Source of the DNA: a virus
Strand: one strand, 5' to 3'
IMG/VR virus record: IMGVR_UViG_3300008116_000137
Coordinates: 1-58,132 of that record
Length of the DNA: 58,132 bases
Program-made: the position numbers and the translations under genes
Notes under the pieces: generated by a model
The model's database searches: none
Seen by the model: the letters and a program-made list of their open reading frames with translations, nothing else
Told to the model about the DNA's origin: nothing
Shown: positions 49,622 to 55,582 of the stretch, piece after piece
Layout: each line of letters opens with the position of its first letter
Position numbering within the stretch: the first letter of the stretch is position 1

Positions 49622-49815
49622 TGATAGATTATCAGTATACAAATCCTTTTTTCATGGATGGTGTTCTTTCTGCGGAAGTTGGTGAAGATACATCAGCTTG
49701 TCCATATGATTATCGTAAATATGATGATGAAAAGAAGATTCAAGTCGAATATTATCGTCAAACCGAATGGTATGCTGGTTATTGGAGTGTGAAGAATGAA
49801 AAATCTGATAGTTGA
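49621..49815 (+). CDS. Ribosome modulation factor-like protein
   Basis: A protein of 64 residues. The order FMDGVLSAEVGEDTSACPYDY, then YRQTEWYAGYW, follows the RMF pattern (G-x-x-A-x-x-G, then CPY, then R-x-x-W-x-x-GW). Host RMF dimerises idle ribosomes. Phage members are known from annotation but not characterised as far as I know. It is more acidic than E. coli RMF, so ribosome binding is uncertain. Confidence 0.5.
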   Translation: MIDYQYTNPFFMDGVLSAEVGEDTSACPYDYRKYDDEKKIQVEYYRQTEWYAGYWSVKNEKSDS

Positions 49816-50041
49816 AAAGAAGGTAAATGTTACTGCAACATTTGATCCTATCGAATGGGGAACAGACGATCAGGAAATAGCAGATAAATTGAATAATCGT
49901 TTTGAATTCTATGTTAATAAAGGTTACAGTAAAGATGAAGTTCTTCGTTCAATGTATAAAGTATTGAGTCAGTATAATTTACATACAGATTATGGCTTGA
50001 CATTTCTAAATGATATTGTAGACTTCATATATTGGGAATAA
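49796..50041 (+). CDS. Hypothetical protein
   Basis: A protein of 81 residues, overlapping the RMF-like gene by 20 nt; GGAG lies 9 nt before the ATG. Helical with an acidic aromatic end. Role unknown. Confidence 0.6.
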   Translation: MKNLIVEKKVNVTATFDPIEWGTDDQEIADKLNNRFEFYVNKGYSKDEVLRSMYKVLSQYNLHTDYGLTFLNDIVDFIYWE

Positions 50042-50059
50042 GTTTAAAAGGAGAATGAG

Positions 50060-50227
50060 TTGATCAACATTCAGTTTCAAGATCAAGTAGGTAACTGGAT
50101 CACTGTTTCTGTCACTGATAATATTTCTCTTAACATTCTAAATGCAATGCGAGAAGTGCAACGACAGTTTGGTGGTCGTGTTCGTGCAGTCGATCAGAAT
50201 GGGCGTCTTGTTGATATTTTGATGTGA
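50060..50227 (+). CDS. Small hypothetical protein
   Basis: A protein of 55 residues with a TTG start 6 nt after AGGAG; no ATG is in frame upstream. A strand (NIQFQDQVGNWITVSV) then a helix and a strand (VRAVDQNGRLVDIL), a common small phage fold of unknown role. Confidence 0.6.
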   Translation: MINIQFQDQVGNWITVSVTDNISLNILNAMREVQRQFGGRVRAVDQNGRLVDILM

Positions 50228-50234
50228 GACTGTA

Positions 50235-50663
50235 ATGCTTAATCGTGATGTTAAGATGATGAAATTTGTGAGACGACTGGCTATTGACAATAAAGGTGTA
50301 AAAGACAGATTTAAATTGGCAGCAGCCCTCACCCTGAAAAGGGATGTGATTTCGATTGGGTTTAATGAAATGAGATCACATCCGCTTCAAAAACAATTTG
50401 GTAAAAATGAAGAGTCTATTTTTCTTCATGCAGAGATTTCATCTATTGTAAACGCTCTTAATCACATAGACAAAAGCGATCTTAAAAAATCTACTCTATA
50501 TATTCATAGAGTAAAAAAGCTGAGTAAGTTTGATTCTGAATGGGTAGATGGAATGGCATGTCCATGTGAAGGTTGTCAGTCAGCAATTTACTCGTTTGGT
50601 ATTCCTAGAGTAATTTATTCTACAAACACAAATGACGAATATACAGAGTGGAGAAACACATGA
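50235..50663 (+). CDS. Cytidine/deoxycytidylate deaminase-family protein
   Basis: A protein of 142 residues with the zinc site of the family: HAE (65-67, His and catalytic Glu) and PCEGC (110-114, two Cys). The opening RRLAIDNKGVKDRFKLAAAL and C-terminal SFGIPRVIYS support the CDA fold. Likely a small nucleotide or nucleoside deaminase; the substrate (dCMP, cytidine or other) cannot be read from sequence. Confidence 0.8.
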   Translation: MLNRDVKMMKFVRRLAIDNKGVKDRFKLAAALTLKRDVISIGFNEMRSHPLQKQFGKNEESIFLHAEISSIVNALNHIDKSDLKKSTLYIHRVKKLSKFDSEWVDGMACPCEGCQSAIYSFGIPRVIYSTNTNDEYTEWRNT

Positions 50664-50932
50664 AAAAGATTATTACTATTGTTACAGTTCTAGTTATTTC
50701 CCTTGCTTCAATCGCACCAGCAAATGCATGGTATCGCCGTGGTTATTATGGTGGCTATGGTGGCTACTATGGTGGTTGGGGCGCAGCAGCAGGTATTGGT
50801 CTAGGATTGGGTCTTCTAGGTGGGGCAATCGCTGCTTCTCAATATCCTTATCGATATAACTATTATCCATATCCTTATTATTCTACTCCATATTATGGGG
50901 GTTATGGTTATAATCCATATTATGGATGGTAA
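50660..50932 (+). CDS. Secreted Gly/Tyr-rich protein
   Basis: A protein of 90 residues. A clear signal peptide (MKKIITIVTVLVISLASIAPANA) is followed by Gly/Tyr-rich repeats (YGGYGGYYGGWG, YYPYPYYSTPYYGGYGY). GGAG lies 6 nt before the ATG. It stands directly before pmoC. Such sequences occur in envelope-exposed small proteins of bacteria and phages; role unknown. Confidence 0.7.
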   Translation: MKKIITIVTVLVISLASIAPANAWYRRGYYGGYGGYYGGWGAAAGIGLGLGLLGGAIAASQYPYRYNYYPYPYYSTPYYGGYGYNPYYGW

Positions 50933-50970
50933 AAAATGTCAAAAATGTGAAGTAGATTGGCAGATAGTAG

Positions 50971-50999
50971 TTGACACAGTGAAGAGTAAATGGTATAAA
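50971..50999 (+). promoter_or_regulatory. pmoC promoter (sigma70 type)
   Basis: TTGACA (50971-50976), 17-nt spacer, TATAAA (50994-50999). Predicted start near 51006. Confidence 0.85.
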
Positions 51000-51001
51000 T
51001 A
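50994..51001 (+). promoter_or_regulatory. Late promoter octamer overlapping the pmoC -10
   Basis: TATAAATA, a perfect T4-type late octamer, coincides with the -10 element of the pmoC promoter. Confidence 0.65.
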
Positions 51002-51005
51002 AATC

Positions 51006-51055
51006 CAAGAGTGGCGGTTTCCCGTCACCAAGGCGAAACTGACCACTTGATTTTT
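51006..51055 (+). promoter_or_regulatory. Structured leader of pmoC with terminator-like end
   Basis: The leader begins at the predicted start site. Arms CAAG-AG-TGG and CCACTTG pair with a 2-nt bulge. CGGTTT and AAACTG (6 bp with one G-T) pair inside around a 15-nt loop. The right arm is followed by ATTTTT. It could be a 5' stabilising hairpin, an attenuator or a small RNA. AAGGAG follows at 51062-51067. Confidence 0.6.
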
Positions 51056-51076
51056 ATCTCTTAAGGAGAATAGTAT

Positions 51077-51841
51077 ATGATTACAACAAATACTGCAAAG
51101 GTTGCAGTTGCAGAACAGTCAGAAGTAGTCGATCTTCGTGGAATGTGGATTGGTTTAGGTCTATTAAACACATTCTATCTAATTGTCAGAATTTATGAAC
51201 AAGTATACGGTTGGAGGGCCGGTCTTGATTCATTTGCTCCAGAGTTTCAGACATATTGGATGTCTATTCTCTGGACAGAGATTCCACTTGAACTAGTATC
51301 AGGACTAGCACTTGCCGGATATCTTTGGAAGACAAGGGATCGTGCAATTGACAGCGTGGCTCCTCGTGAAGAGATGCGCCGTCTTGTTACACTAGTACAA
51401 TGGTTAGTAGTATATGCAGTTGCAATTTATTGGGGTGCATCTTTCTTTACTGAACAGGATGGAACCTGGCATATGACAGTAATTCGTGATACTGACTTTA
51501 CACCAAGTCATATTATTGAGTTTTATATGTCATATCCAATTTACTCAATTATTGCAGTTGGGGCTTTCTTTTATGCTCGTACACGTATTCCATATTTCTC
51601 ACATGGATATAGTCTTGCATTCTTGATTGTTGCTATCGGTCCATTTATGATTATTCCAAACGTTGGTCTTAACGAGTGGGGTCATACATTCTGGTTCATG
51701 GAAGAACTATTCGTAGCACCTCTACATTGGGGCTTCGTGTTCTTTGGTTGGATGGCATTAGGAGTATTTGGTGTAGTTCTACAGATTCTAGGTAGAGTAC
51801 ATTCTCTATTAGGTAAAGAAGGTGTCAATCTTCTAACTTGA
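51077..51841 (+). CDS. pmoC: Particulate methane monooxygenase subunit C
   Basis: A membrane protein of 254 residues, full length (bacterial PmoC is about 255-260). It follows alphaproteobacterial PmoC almost throughout: FYLIVRIYEQVYGWRAGLDS, YWGASFFTEQDGTW, VIRDTDFTPSHIIEFYMSYP and VGLNEWGHTFWFMEELF. All six copper-site ligands are present: Asp128, His132 and His145 (Cu-C) and Asn199, His203 and His217 (Cu-D). Several transmembrane helices are evident. PmoC pairs with PmoA and PmoB, which are absent here, so it would join or replace host subunits. Codons are phage-like, so transfer is not recent. It has its own dual promoter, leader and strong ribosome binding site. Confidence 0.96.
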   Translation: MITTNTAKVAVAEQSEVVDLRGMWIGLGLLNTFYLIVRIYEQVYGWRAGLDSFAPEFQTYWMSILWTEIPLELVSGLALAGYLWKTRDRAIDSVAPREEMRRLVTLVQWLVVYAVAIYWGASFFTEQDGTWHMTVIRDTDFTPSHIIEFYMSYPIYSIIAVGAFFYARTRIPYFSHGYSLAFLIVAIGPFMIIPNVGLNEWGHTFWFMEELFVAPLHWGFVFFGWMALGVFGVVLQILGRVHSLLGKEGVNLLT

Positions 51842-51866
51842 CAAAATTGCGGGTGGTAGGTATAGT
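51838..51866 (+). promoter_or_regulatory. Promoter at the end of pmoC for the RNA block
   Basis: TTGACA (51838-51843, overlapping the pmoC stop), 17-nt spacer, TATAGT (51861-51866). Predicted start near 51873, at the base of a hairpin. Confidence 0.8.
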
Positions 51867-51870
51867 TATC

Positions 51871-51982
51871 TTGCCGGTTTCATACGCCGGTAAAAGTGGG
51901 GGCAGTTCCCACACCCGCTTCATAGCTTCCACGACGGGGAACTTTCGTCAGCCAAATAGGTTTTCTGTTATCCTATGGAAGA
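51871..51982 (+). ncRNA. Candidate structured RNA between pmoC and the tRNAs
   Basis: No gene fits here. In order: a 5' hairpin TTGCCGG/CCGGTAA (51871-51893), a second hairpin GTGGG/CCCAC (51896-51912), then a three-way junction in which CTTCCA (51926-51931) pairs with TGGAAG (51976-51981) around two hairpins, GACGG/TCGTC (51933-51949) and TAGG/CCTA (51957-51975). It starts at a strong promoter. I cannot match it to a known RNA family. Confidence 0.5.
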
Positions 51983-52004
51983 AAAACAGACAAGTTTACG
52001 GAAT

Positions 52005-52100
52005 TGGTCAGTGGTGAAAGAGTAGACACGGCGGAACTCGCTGCTGTTATGATACTAGTCGGATAACAGCGTGTAGGTGCAAGTCCTACCTGACCTACCA
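52005..52100 (+). ncRNA. tRNA-like element with a degenerate anticodon arm
   Basis: A 96-nt element shaped like a class II tRNA. It has an acceptor GGTCAG/CTGACC ending in ACCA, T8-G9, a D-arm GTG/CAC with GTAGACAC as in leucine tRNA, a long 8-bp variable arm GCTGTTAT/ATAACAGC, and a T-arm GTAGG/CCTAC. Where the anticodon arm should be there are only 13 nt (52030-52042) with a 3-4 bp stem and a short loop. The T-loop is TGCAAGT rather than TTC-type. It may be a mimic, a decayed tRNA or a processing signal. Confidence 0.6.
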
Positions 52101-52107
52101 AATATAT

Positions 52108-52183
52108 GGACTCTTAGCTCAATAGGTAGAGCATCGGACTTTTAATCCGCTGGTCCTGGGTTCGAATCCCAGAGAGTCCTCCA
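52108..52183 (+). tRNA. tRNA-Lys (TTT)
   Basis: A canonical cloverleaf: acceptor GGACTCT/AGAGTCC, D-arm GCTC/GAGC, anticodon loop CTTTTAA (anticodon TTT), T-loop TTCGAAT, encoded CCA. It reads AAA/AAG, abundant in this AT-rich genome. Confidence 0.95.
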
Positions 52184-52184
52184 T

Positions 52185-52192
52185 TATAAATA
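52185..52192 (+). promoter_or_regulatory. Late promoter octamer between tRNA-Lys and tRNA-Asn
   Basis: TATAAATA, 16 nt before tRNA-Asn. It would allow late transcription of tRNA-Asn and the structured RNA after it. Confidence 0.5.
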
Positions 52193-52208
52193 AGTTAAGT
52201 TAGTATAT

Positions 52209-52283
52209 TGGAGTGTGGCGCAGCGGTAGCGCAGGTGACTGTTAATCACTTGGTCGCAGGTTCGAATCCTGCCTCTCCAGCCA
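52209..52283 (+). tRNA. tRNA-Asn (GTT)
   Basis: Cloverleaf with acceptor TGGAGTG/CTCTCCA (one mismatch), D-arm GCGC/GCGC, anticodon loop CTGTTAA (anticodon GTT), T-arm GCAGG/CCTGC, encoded CCA. Confidence 0.93.
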
Positions 52284-52288
52284 GAATA

Positions 52289-52362
52289 GACTATCACGCC
52301 TTTCGTAGAAGCGCACCAGATAGTCAGGGGATGGACGCCACAAATAGTCCCGTGAGGGTCCA
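52289..52362 (+). ncRNA. Candidate second structured RNA
   Basis: After tRNA-Asn a stem GACTATC/GATAGTC (52289-52325) encloses a smaller hairpin (CGC...TTC/GAAGCG, 52297-52313). A second stem, TGGAC/GTCCA (52332-52362), competes with the terminator that follows. Function unknown; it may be a processed leader or an independent RNA. Confidence 0.4.
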
Positions 52363-52379
52363 CGGTTAGCCCTCTTTTT
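52354..52379 (+). terminator. Terminator of the RNA block
   Basis: Stem GAGGG/CCCTC (extended by one T-A pair past a bulge) with an 11-nt loop and five T. It ends the transcript that carries the structured RNA, tRNA-like element, tRNA-Lys and tRNA-Asn. Confidence 0.7.
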
Positions 52380-52395
52380 ATTAACAGGAGTGAAC

Positions 52396-52752
52396 ATGAA
52401 GAAGTTTGTGATTGTTTTTATGATGGTTGTTAATGCTACAAATGCTTATGCACAGTATTTTGCACCTGTTTATATTCCTCCACCTGTTCCAATCCCTCGT
52501 TGGTGGCAACAGGGTGCTATTCCAGTAAGAGAAAGACCAGAATATGCTCCTTTACCACCACCTCCTCAAGAACAAGTTCCTGTACCAGTTCCAGAACCAG
52601 TTATTGTAGAAAAACCAGTTGTTATTGAGAAGAGGATACCGGTAGCTGTGCCAGTTCCTACAAGGAGACCTGTGTGCACAACGTATCCAGACCCATGGGA
52701 TACTTTTGGATACATTTTTGGTGATCCATTTATGATCACTACATGTTACTAA
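52396..52752 (+). CDS. Secreted proline-rich protein
   Basis: A protein of 118 residues. The signal peptide is about MKKFVIVFMMVVNATNAYAQ, followed by Pro/Val-rich repeats (PLPPPPQEQVPVPVPEPVIV, then PVVIEK) that would span a periplasm or cell wall distance. CAGGAG lies 5 nt before the ATG. TonB-like spacing is conceivable, but no TonB C-terminal domain is present. Confidence 0.65.
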   Translation: MKKFVIVFMMVVNATNAYAQYFAPVYIPPPVPIPRWWQQGAIPVRERPEYAPLPPPPQEQVPVPVPEPVIVEKPVVIEKRIPVAVPVPTRRPVCTTYPDPWDTFGYIFGDPFMITTCY

Positions 52753-52762
52753 ATACAATAAT

Positions 52763-52838
52763 GCTGGTGTAGCTCAGAAGGTAGAGCAACGGATTTGTAA
52801 CCCGTAGGTCGTCAGTTCGATTCTGGCCACCAGCACCA
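52763..52838 (+). tRNA. tRNA-Thr (TGT)
   Basis: Acceptor GCTGGTG/CACCAGC, D-arm GCTC/GAGC, anticodon loop TTTGTAA (anticodon TGT), T-arm GTCAG/CTGGC, encoded CCA. Confidence 0.95.
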
Positions 52839-52850
52839 TAACAAGGTTAT

Positions 52851-52925
52851 TCGGGGATAGTTAAATTGGTATAACGTCGGATTTTGGTTCCGTCTTTCTA
52901 GGTTCGAGTCCTAGTCTCCGATCCA
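52851..52925 (+). tRNA. tRNA-Gln (TTG)
   Basis: Acceptor TCGGGGA/TCTCCGA (one G-T pair), D-arm GTTA/TAAC, anticodon loop TTTTGGT (anticodon TTG), T-arm CTAGG/CCTAG, encoded CCA. Confidence 0.93.
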
Positions 52926-52940
52926 AACAGGATTATTAAT

Positions 52941-53048
52941 ATGGATAATAGACAACATACGATTTCAGCAATTATAAAAATTGTTAGTTTTTTTGCTTTG
53001 ATGATTATTTCTGGTTTTATTTTACAGGATATATATTCATTAGGTTAA
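52941..53048 (+). CDS. Tiny membrane protein between tRNAs
   Basis: A protein of 35 residues with one transmembrane helix (IIKIVSFFALMIISGFILQ). AGGATT upstream is a weak ribosome binding site. Its frame ends 5 nt before tRNA-Gly. Confidence 0.45.
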   Translation: MDNRQHTISAIIKIVSFFALMIISGFILQDIYSLG

Positions 53049-53052
53049 TAAT

Positions 53053-53127
53053 GCGGATGTAGCTCAATGGTAGAGCAGCAGCCTTCCAAGCTGAATACGA
53101 GGGGTTCGATTCCCCCCTTCCGCTCCA
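53053..53127 (+). tRNA. tRNA-Gly (TCC)
   Basis: Acceptor GCGGATG/CTTCCGC (one mismatch), D-arm GCTC/GAGC, anticodon loop CTTCCAA (anticodon TCC), T-loop TTCGATT with a GGGG/CCCC T-stem core, encoded CCA. Confidence 0.94.
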
Positions 53128-53142
53128 CATTTAGGTGATTAT

Positions 53143-53652
53143 ATGACAAAAATAACTGTTAAAGGTATTAATACAGAAAATGATACAACAGACCTTCCTA
53201 TAGGAACAGGAAATACTGACGGTAGTTATATTTCGGTAAATTCTAATGGGTCTTTGGTATTTGCTAGTAATGCTACTTATAATGTCATCACAGTAAATTC
53301 AAATTCTTCTGTAAATTTTTCAAGTGAAACTTTTTTTGACTCAAATTCCACATTTAGTACTAATAATGTATTGTTAGGGGCATCTTCACTGACTGCTAAC
53401 GGTTATGCGTGGTTGCCTAATAAATTATTGATACAGTGGGGTAAAGTTTCTGCTAATAATAGTACTCAAGGAAATGCATCATTTTCTGTTCCATTTCCAA
53501 CAGCATGTCTTGGAATTAGTTTGACAGGTATAGCAAATACTGCTAATGTTGCTTATTGTAACACTGCACCTAACAATACAGTTGCTTTGATAAGAACAAA
53601 TGCTGCTACTTCTGCTGGTGCAAATGTTTCATATATTGCTATTGGTCATTAA
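53143..53652 (+). CDS. Fibre protein with gp53-like C-terminal domain
   Basis: A protein of 169 residues. The N-terminal half is Ser/Asn-rich and beta-prone. The second half ([20 protein letters not shown], then [12 protein letters not shown]) is the tip domain found at the end of many phage tail fibres, in which GxxxLPxGLxxQWG and FPxxFxxxC-type motifs recur. It may be a small fibre tip or receptor-binding protein. Confidence 0.78.
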   Translation: MTKITVKGINTENDTTDLPIGTGNTDGSYISVNSNGSLVFASNATYNVITVNSNSSVNFSSETFFDSNSTFSTNNVLLGASSLTANGYAWLPNKLLIQWGKVSANNSTQGNASFSVPFPTACLGISLTGIANTANVAYCNTAPNNTVALIRTNAATSAGANVSYIAIGH

Positions 53653-53666
53653 GAAAGGAAAATATT

Positions 53667-54005
53667 ATGATTGATCCAATTTCAAATGCTCTTGCAGCAA
53701 TTTTCATGACAGCATCACTGACTACAGGAGGGCATCATGGTGTGGCTTCTTGGTATGGGTCAGAACTTGCTGGTCATAGAACTGCTTCTGGTGAAAGGTT
53801 TAATCCTAATGGTTTTACAGCCGCACATCGTACGTTACCTCTAGGTACACATTTAGTTGTTACTCATGGTGGTCGTTCTGTGACTGTAAGAGTTAATGAT
53901 CGTGGTCCATTTACACATGGACGATCATTAGATTTGTCACGTGGTGCTGCAAGAGCATTAGGTTGTTCTGGCACCTGTAATGTTGAATATCATGTCGCAA
54001 GATAG
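53667..54005 (+). CDS. RlpA-like double-psi beta-barrel protein
   Basis: A protein of 112 residues. The RlpA domain is clear: [47 protein letters not shown] and [15 protein letters not shown]. The conserved Asp in NDRGPF is present. The N-terminus is mildly hydrophobic and may be a poor signal. RlpA proteins cleave denuded peptidoglycan glycan strands, so this could act in lysis or wall penetration. No canonical endolysin is seen in the window. Confidence 0.85.
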   Translation: MIDPISNALAAIFMTASLTTGGHHGVASWYGSELAGHRTASGERFNPNGFTAAHRTLPLGTHLVVTHGGRSVTVRVNDRGPFTHGRSLDLSRGAARALGCSGTCNVEYHVAR

Positions 54006-54017
54006 GAGATAATGTAA

Positions 54018-54257
54018 ATGAAGAATATTTTAATTTGTTCAATTCTATTTTTATCTACTGCTGCTTATGCTGCTCCTTACGGAACATTTCATAATCCAGT
54101 AGAAGACCCACCTTTCACAGGCGATTGGTCACGACCTGTACATCGTGGAATGTATTGTGTAAAGGGTACATGGCATCACGGTTGGTTACAGCCATGGGAA
54201 AGCAGTCCAGTTATTAAGCCATCATGTGGGACAGCAGTATATCAGATCGAAGATTGA
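54018..54257 (+). CDS. Small secreted protein
   Basis: A protein of 79 residues. A signal peptide (MKNILICSILFLSTAAYAA) precedes a Trp/His/Pro-rich domain with two Cys (GMYCVKG, KPSCGTA) that could form a disulphide. It ends over the start of the next gene's upstream region. Role unknown. Confidence 0.65.
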   Translation: MKNILICSILFLSTAAYAAPYGTFHNPVEDPPFTGDWSRPVHRGMYCVKGTWHHGWLQPWESSPVIKPSCGTAVYQIED

Positions 54258-54259
54258 TC

Positions 54260-55054
54260 ATGAAAACTATTTTGATGTGTAGACCAGTATATTATGATGT
54301 CGATTATGATATAAATCCCTGGATGACAAATAACAAAAATACTGTTGATAAAGAATTGGCCCATATTCAGTGGGAAAATTTATACGAAGCTTTGACAAAA
54401 GTATTTAATGTTAAATTGATTACGGCTGTACAAAATCTTCCAGATATGGTCTTCACAGCAAATGCTGGTTTTTACAAAAAGAGACATAATTTAGTATATG
54501 TTTCAAATTTTAAAAATAGAGAAAGAAAAGGAGAAGAAATCCATTTTATTCAATGGTTTATAAAAAATGGATATTCTATTTTTCAACCAAATGTTCCTTT
54601 TGAGGGCGAAGGTGATCTATTAAAAGGTGATAGCCATAATCATTGGTTCGGTCATGGTTTTAGGTCGGATAGGTCTGTAAAGAATGTTTTTCCATTTACA
54701 GAAATTTCTAATTCTAGACATTTAGAAATGATTGATCCTAGATTCTATCATCTGGATACATGTTTTGTACCATTGAGAAATGGTGGTAATTTATGGTATC
54801 CTGGTGCATTTACCGAAGAATCACAGGAAAAAATTCGTAGGAATTCTTTTAATTCCTATTCTGTAGAAGTTACAGAGGAAGAGGCATTAACATTTTGTTG
54901 TAACGCTATTGTTAAAGATAATTATGTTTTTATGCCAAAATGTGAGTCTGTTGCTAAAAAACTTTTGAAAAAAGGATTCATTGTCAAACAATTTGACATG
55001 AGTGAATTTATGAAATCTGGTGGAGCATGTAAATGTCTGGTTATGTATATTTGA
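54260..55054 (+). CDS. DDAH/amidinotransferase-superfamily enzyme
   Basis: A protein of 264 residues. The superfamily pattern is well kept: LMCRPVYYDVDYDINPWM, PDMVFTANAGF, FEGEGDLL, HLDTCFVPL (His164 and Asp166) and SGGACKCLVMYI, with Cys259 the likely nucleophile. The fold is the penta-blade propeller of guanidino-group hydrolases (dimethylargininase, arginine deiminase, amidinotransferases). Exact substrate is not clear. The start at 54260 lies just after the previous stop. Confidence 0.82.
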   Translation: MKTILMCRPVYYDVDYDINPWMTNNKNTVDKELAHIQWENLYEALTKVFNVKLITAVQNLPDMVFTANAGFYKKRHNLVYVSNFKNRERKGEEIHFIQWFIKNGYSIFQPNVPFEGEGDLLKGDSHNHWFGHGFRSDRSVKNVFPFTEISNSRHLEMIDPRFYHLDTCFVPLRNGGNLWYPGAFTEESQEKIRRNSFNSYSVEVTEEEALTFCCNAIVKDNYVFMPKCESVAKKLLKKGFIVKQFDMSEFMKSGGACKCLVMYI

Positions 55055-55079
55055 CTTTGTGACGTATTTACTATATACT
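55051..55079 (+). promoter_or_regulatory. Promoter
   Basis: TTGACT (55051-55056, overlapping the upstream stop), 17-nt spacer, TATACT (55074-55079). Confidence 0.65.
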
Positions 55080-55108
55080 GATGATAGTTTCCTGTTAAGG
55101 AGTATCAG

Positions 55109-55297
55109 ATGTATAAAGTTGAATACAATGTTAAACATATAAAGAAAAAATCTTTTTTATATGGTCAATTAACTACTCAGACATGTATTTTCCTTAATGT
55201 TAAGGATGCTTTTGATTTTGCTAGGAAAATTAGAAGCAAAAGGAGTAAAAAGATACAAGTTATAGGTCTGCCTGTAATTGAACAGATTTATAAATAA
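55109..55297 (+). CDS. Small basic protein
   Basis: A protein of 62 residues behind AAGGAG, highly basic (VKHIKKKSFLYGQL, RKIRSKRSKKIQVIG). Its 3' end contains the holin late promoter. Role unknown. Confidence 0.6.
   Translation: MYKVEYNVKHIKKKSFLYGQLTTQTCIFLNVKDAFDFARKIRSKRSKKIQVIGLPVIEQIYK
55289..55296 (+). promoter_or_regulatory. Late promoter TATAAATA before the holin
   Basis: A perfect late octamer in the last codons of the previous gene, 35 nt before the holin ATG. Confidence 0.75.
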
Positions 55298-55330
55298 TTG
55301 TGCTTATAAACCCTTTGAAAGGAGAATATC

Positions 55331-55552
55331 ATGTTTAAGAATTTAACAGCAAACTGGAAGACTACAGTTGCTGCCCTTATTCCACTAGCAGCATATGGTC
55401 TAAAATATGCTGGTGTTTGGCCAGAATCAATGCCTCTTCCTCCACTAGACGAAGTTTGGCCATTTATTCTAGCATTACTTGGTGTTGGTGTTGCTGCAAA
55501 GGACAACAATGTCACGAATGCATCACATCCTAGTGATCCAACAACACTATAA
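55331..55552 (+). CDS. Holin-like protein
   Basis: A protein of 73 residues. Opening FKNLTANWKTTVAALIPLAA and a second hydrophobic stretch (VWPFILALLGVGVAA) followed by KDNNVTNAS match a common small phage holin type. It would form membrane lesions at lysis. It faces the spanin genes across a terminator and has a late promoter. Confidence 0.75.
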   Translation: MFKNLTANWKTTVAALIPLAAYGLKYAGVWPESMPLPPLDEVWPFILALLGVGVAAKDNNVTNASHPSDPTTL

Positions 55553-55558
55553 GAATTT

Positions 55559-55582
55559 GGGGAGCTACTTGCTCCCCTTTTT
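55559..55582 (+). terminator. Terminator between holin and spanins
   Basis: A 7-bp stem GGGGAGC/GCTCCCC, 5-nt loop, five T. On the minus strand the hairpin also closes the spanin transcript. Confidence 0.88.

Noticed and set aside
51871-52100. A tmRNA or RNase P RNA identity for the folded region after pmoC.
   Set aside because: No tag reading frame, no tmRNA end pairing and none of the conserved RNase P core sequences are visible.
50660-52752. A host-derived insertion or contig chimera around pmoC.
   Set aside because: Flanking genes, promoters, codon use and base composition continue smoothly on both sides, and no pmoA or pmoB or host gene is present.
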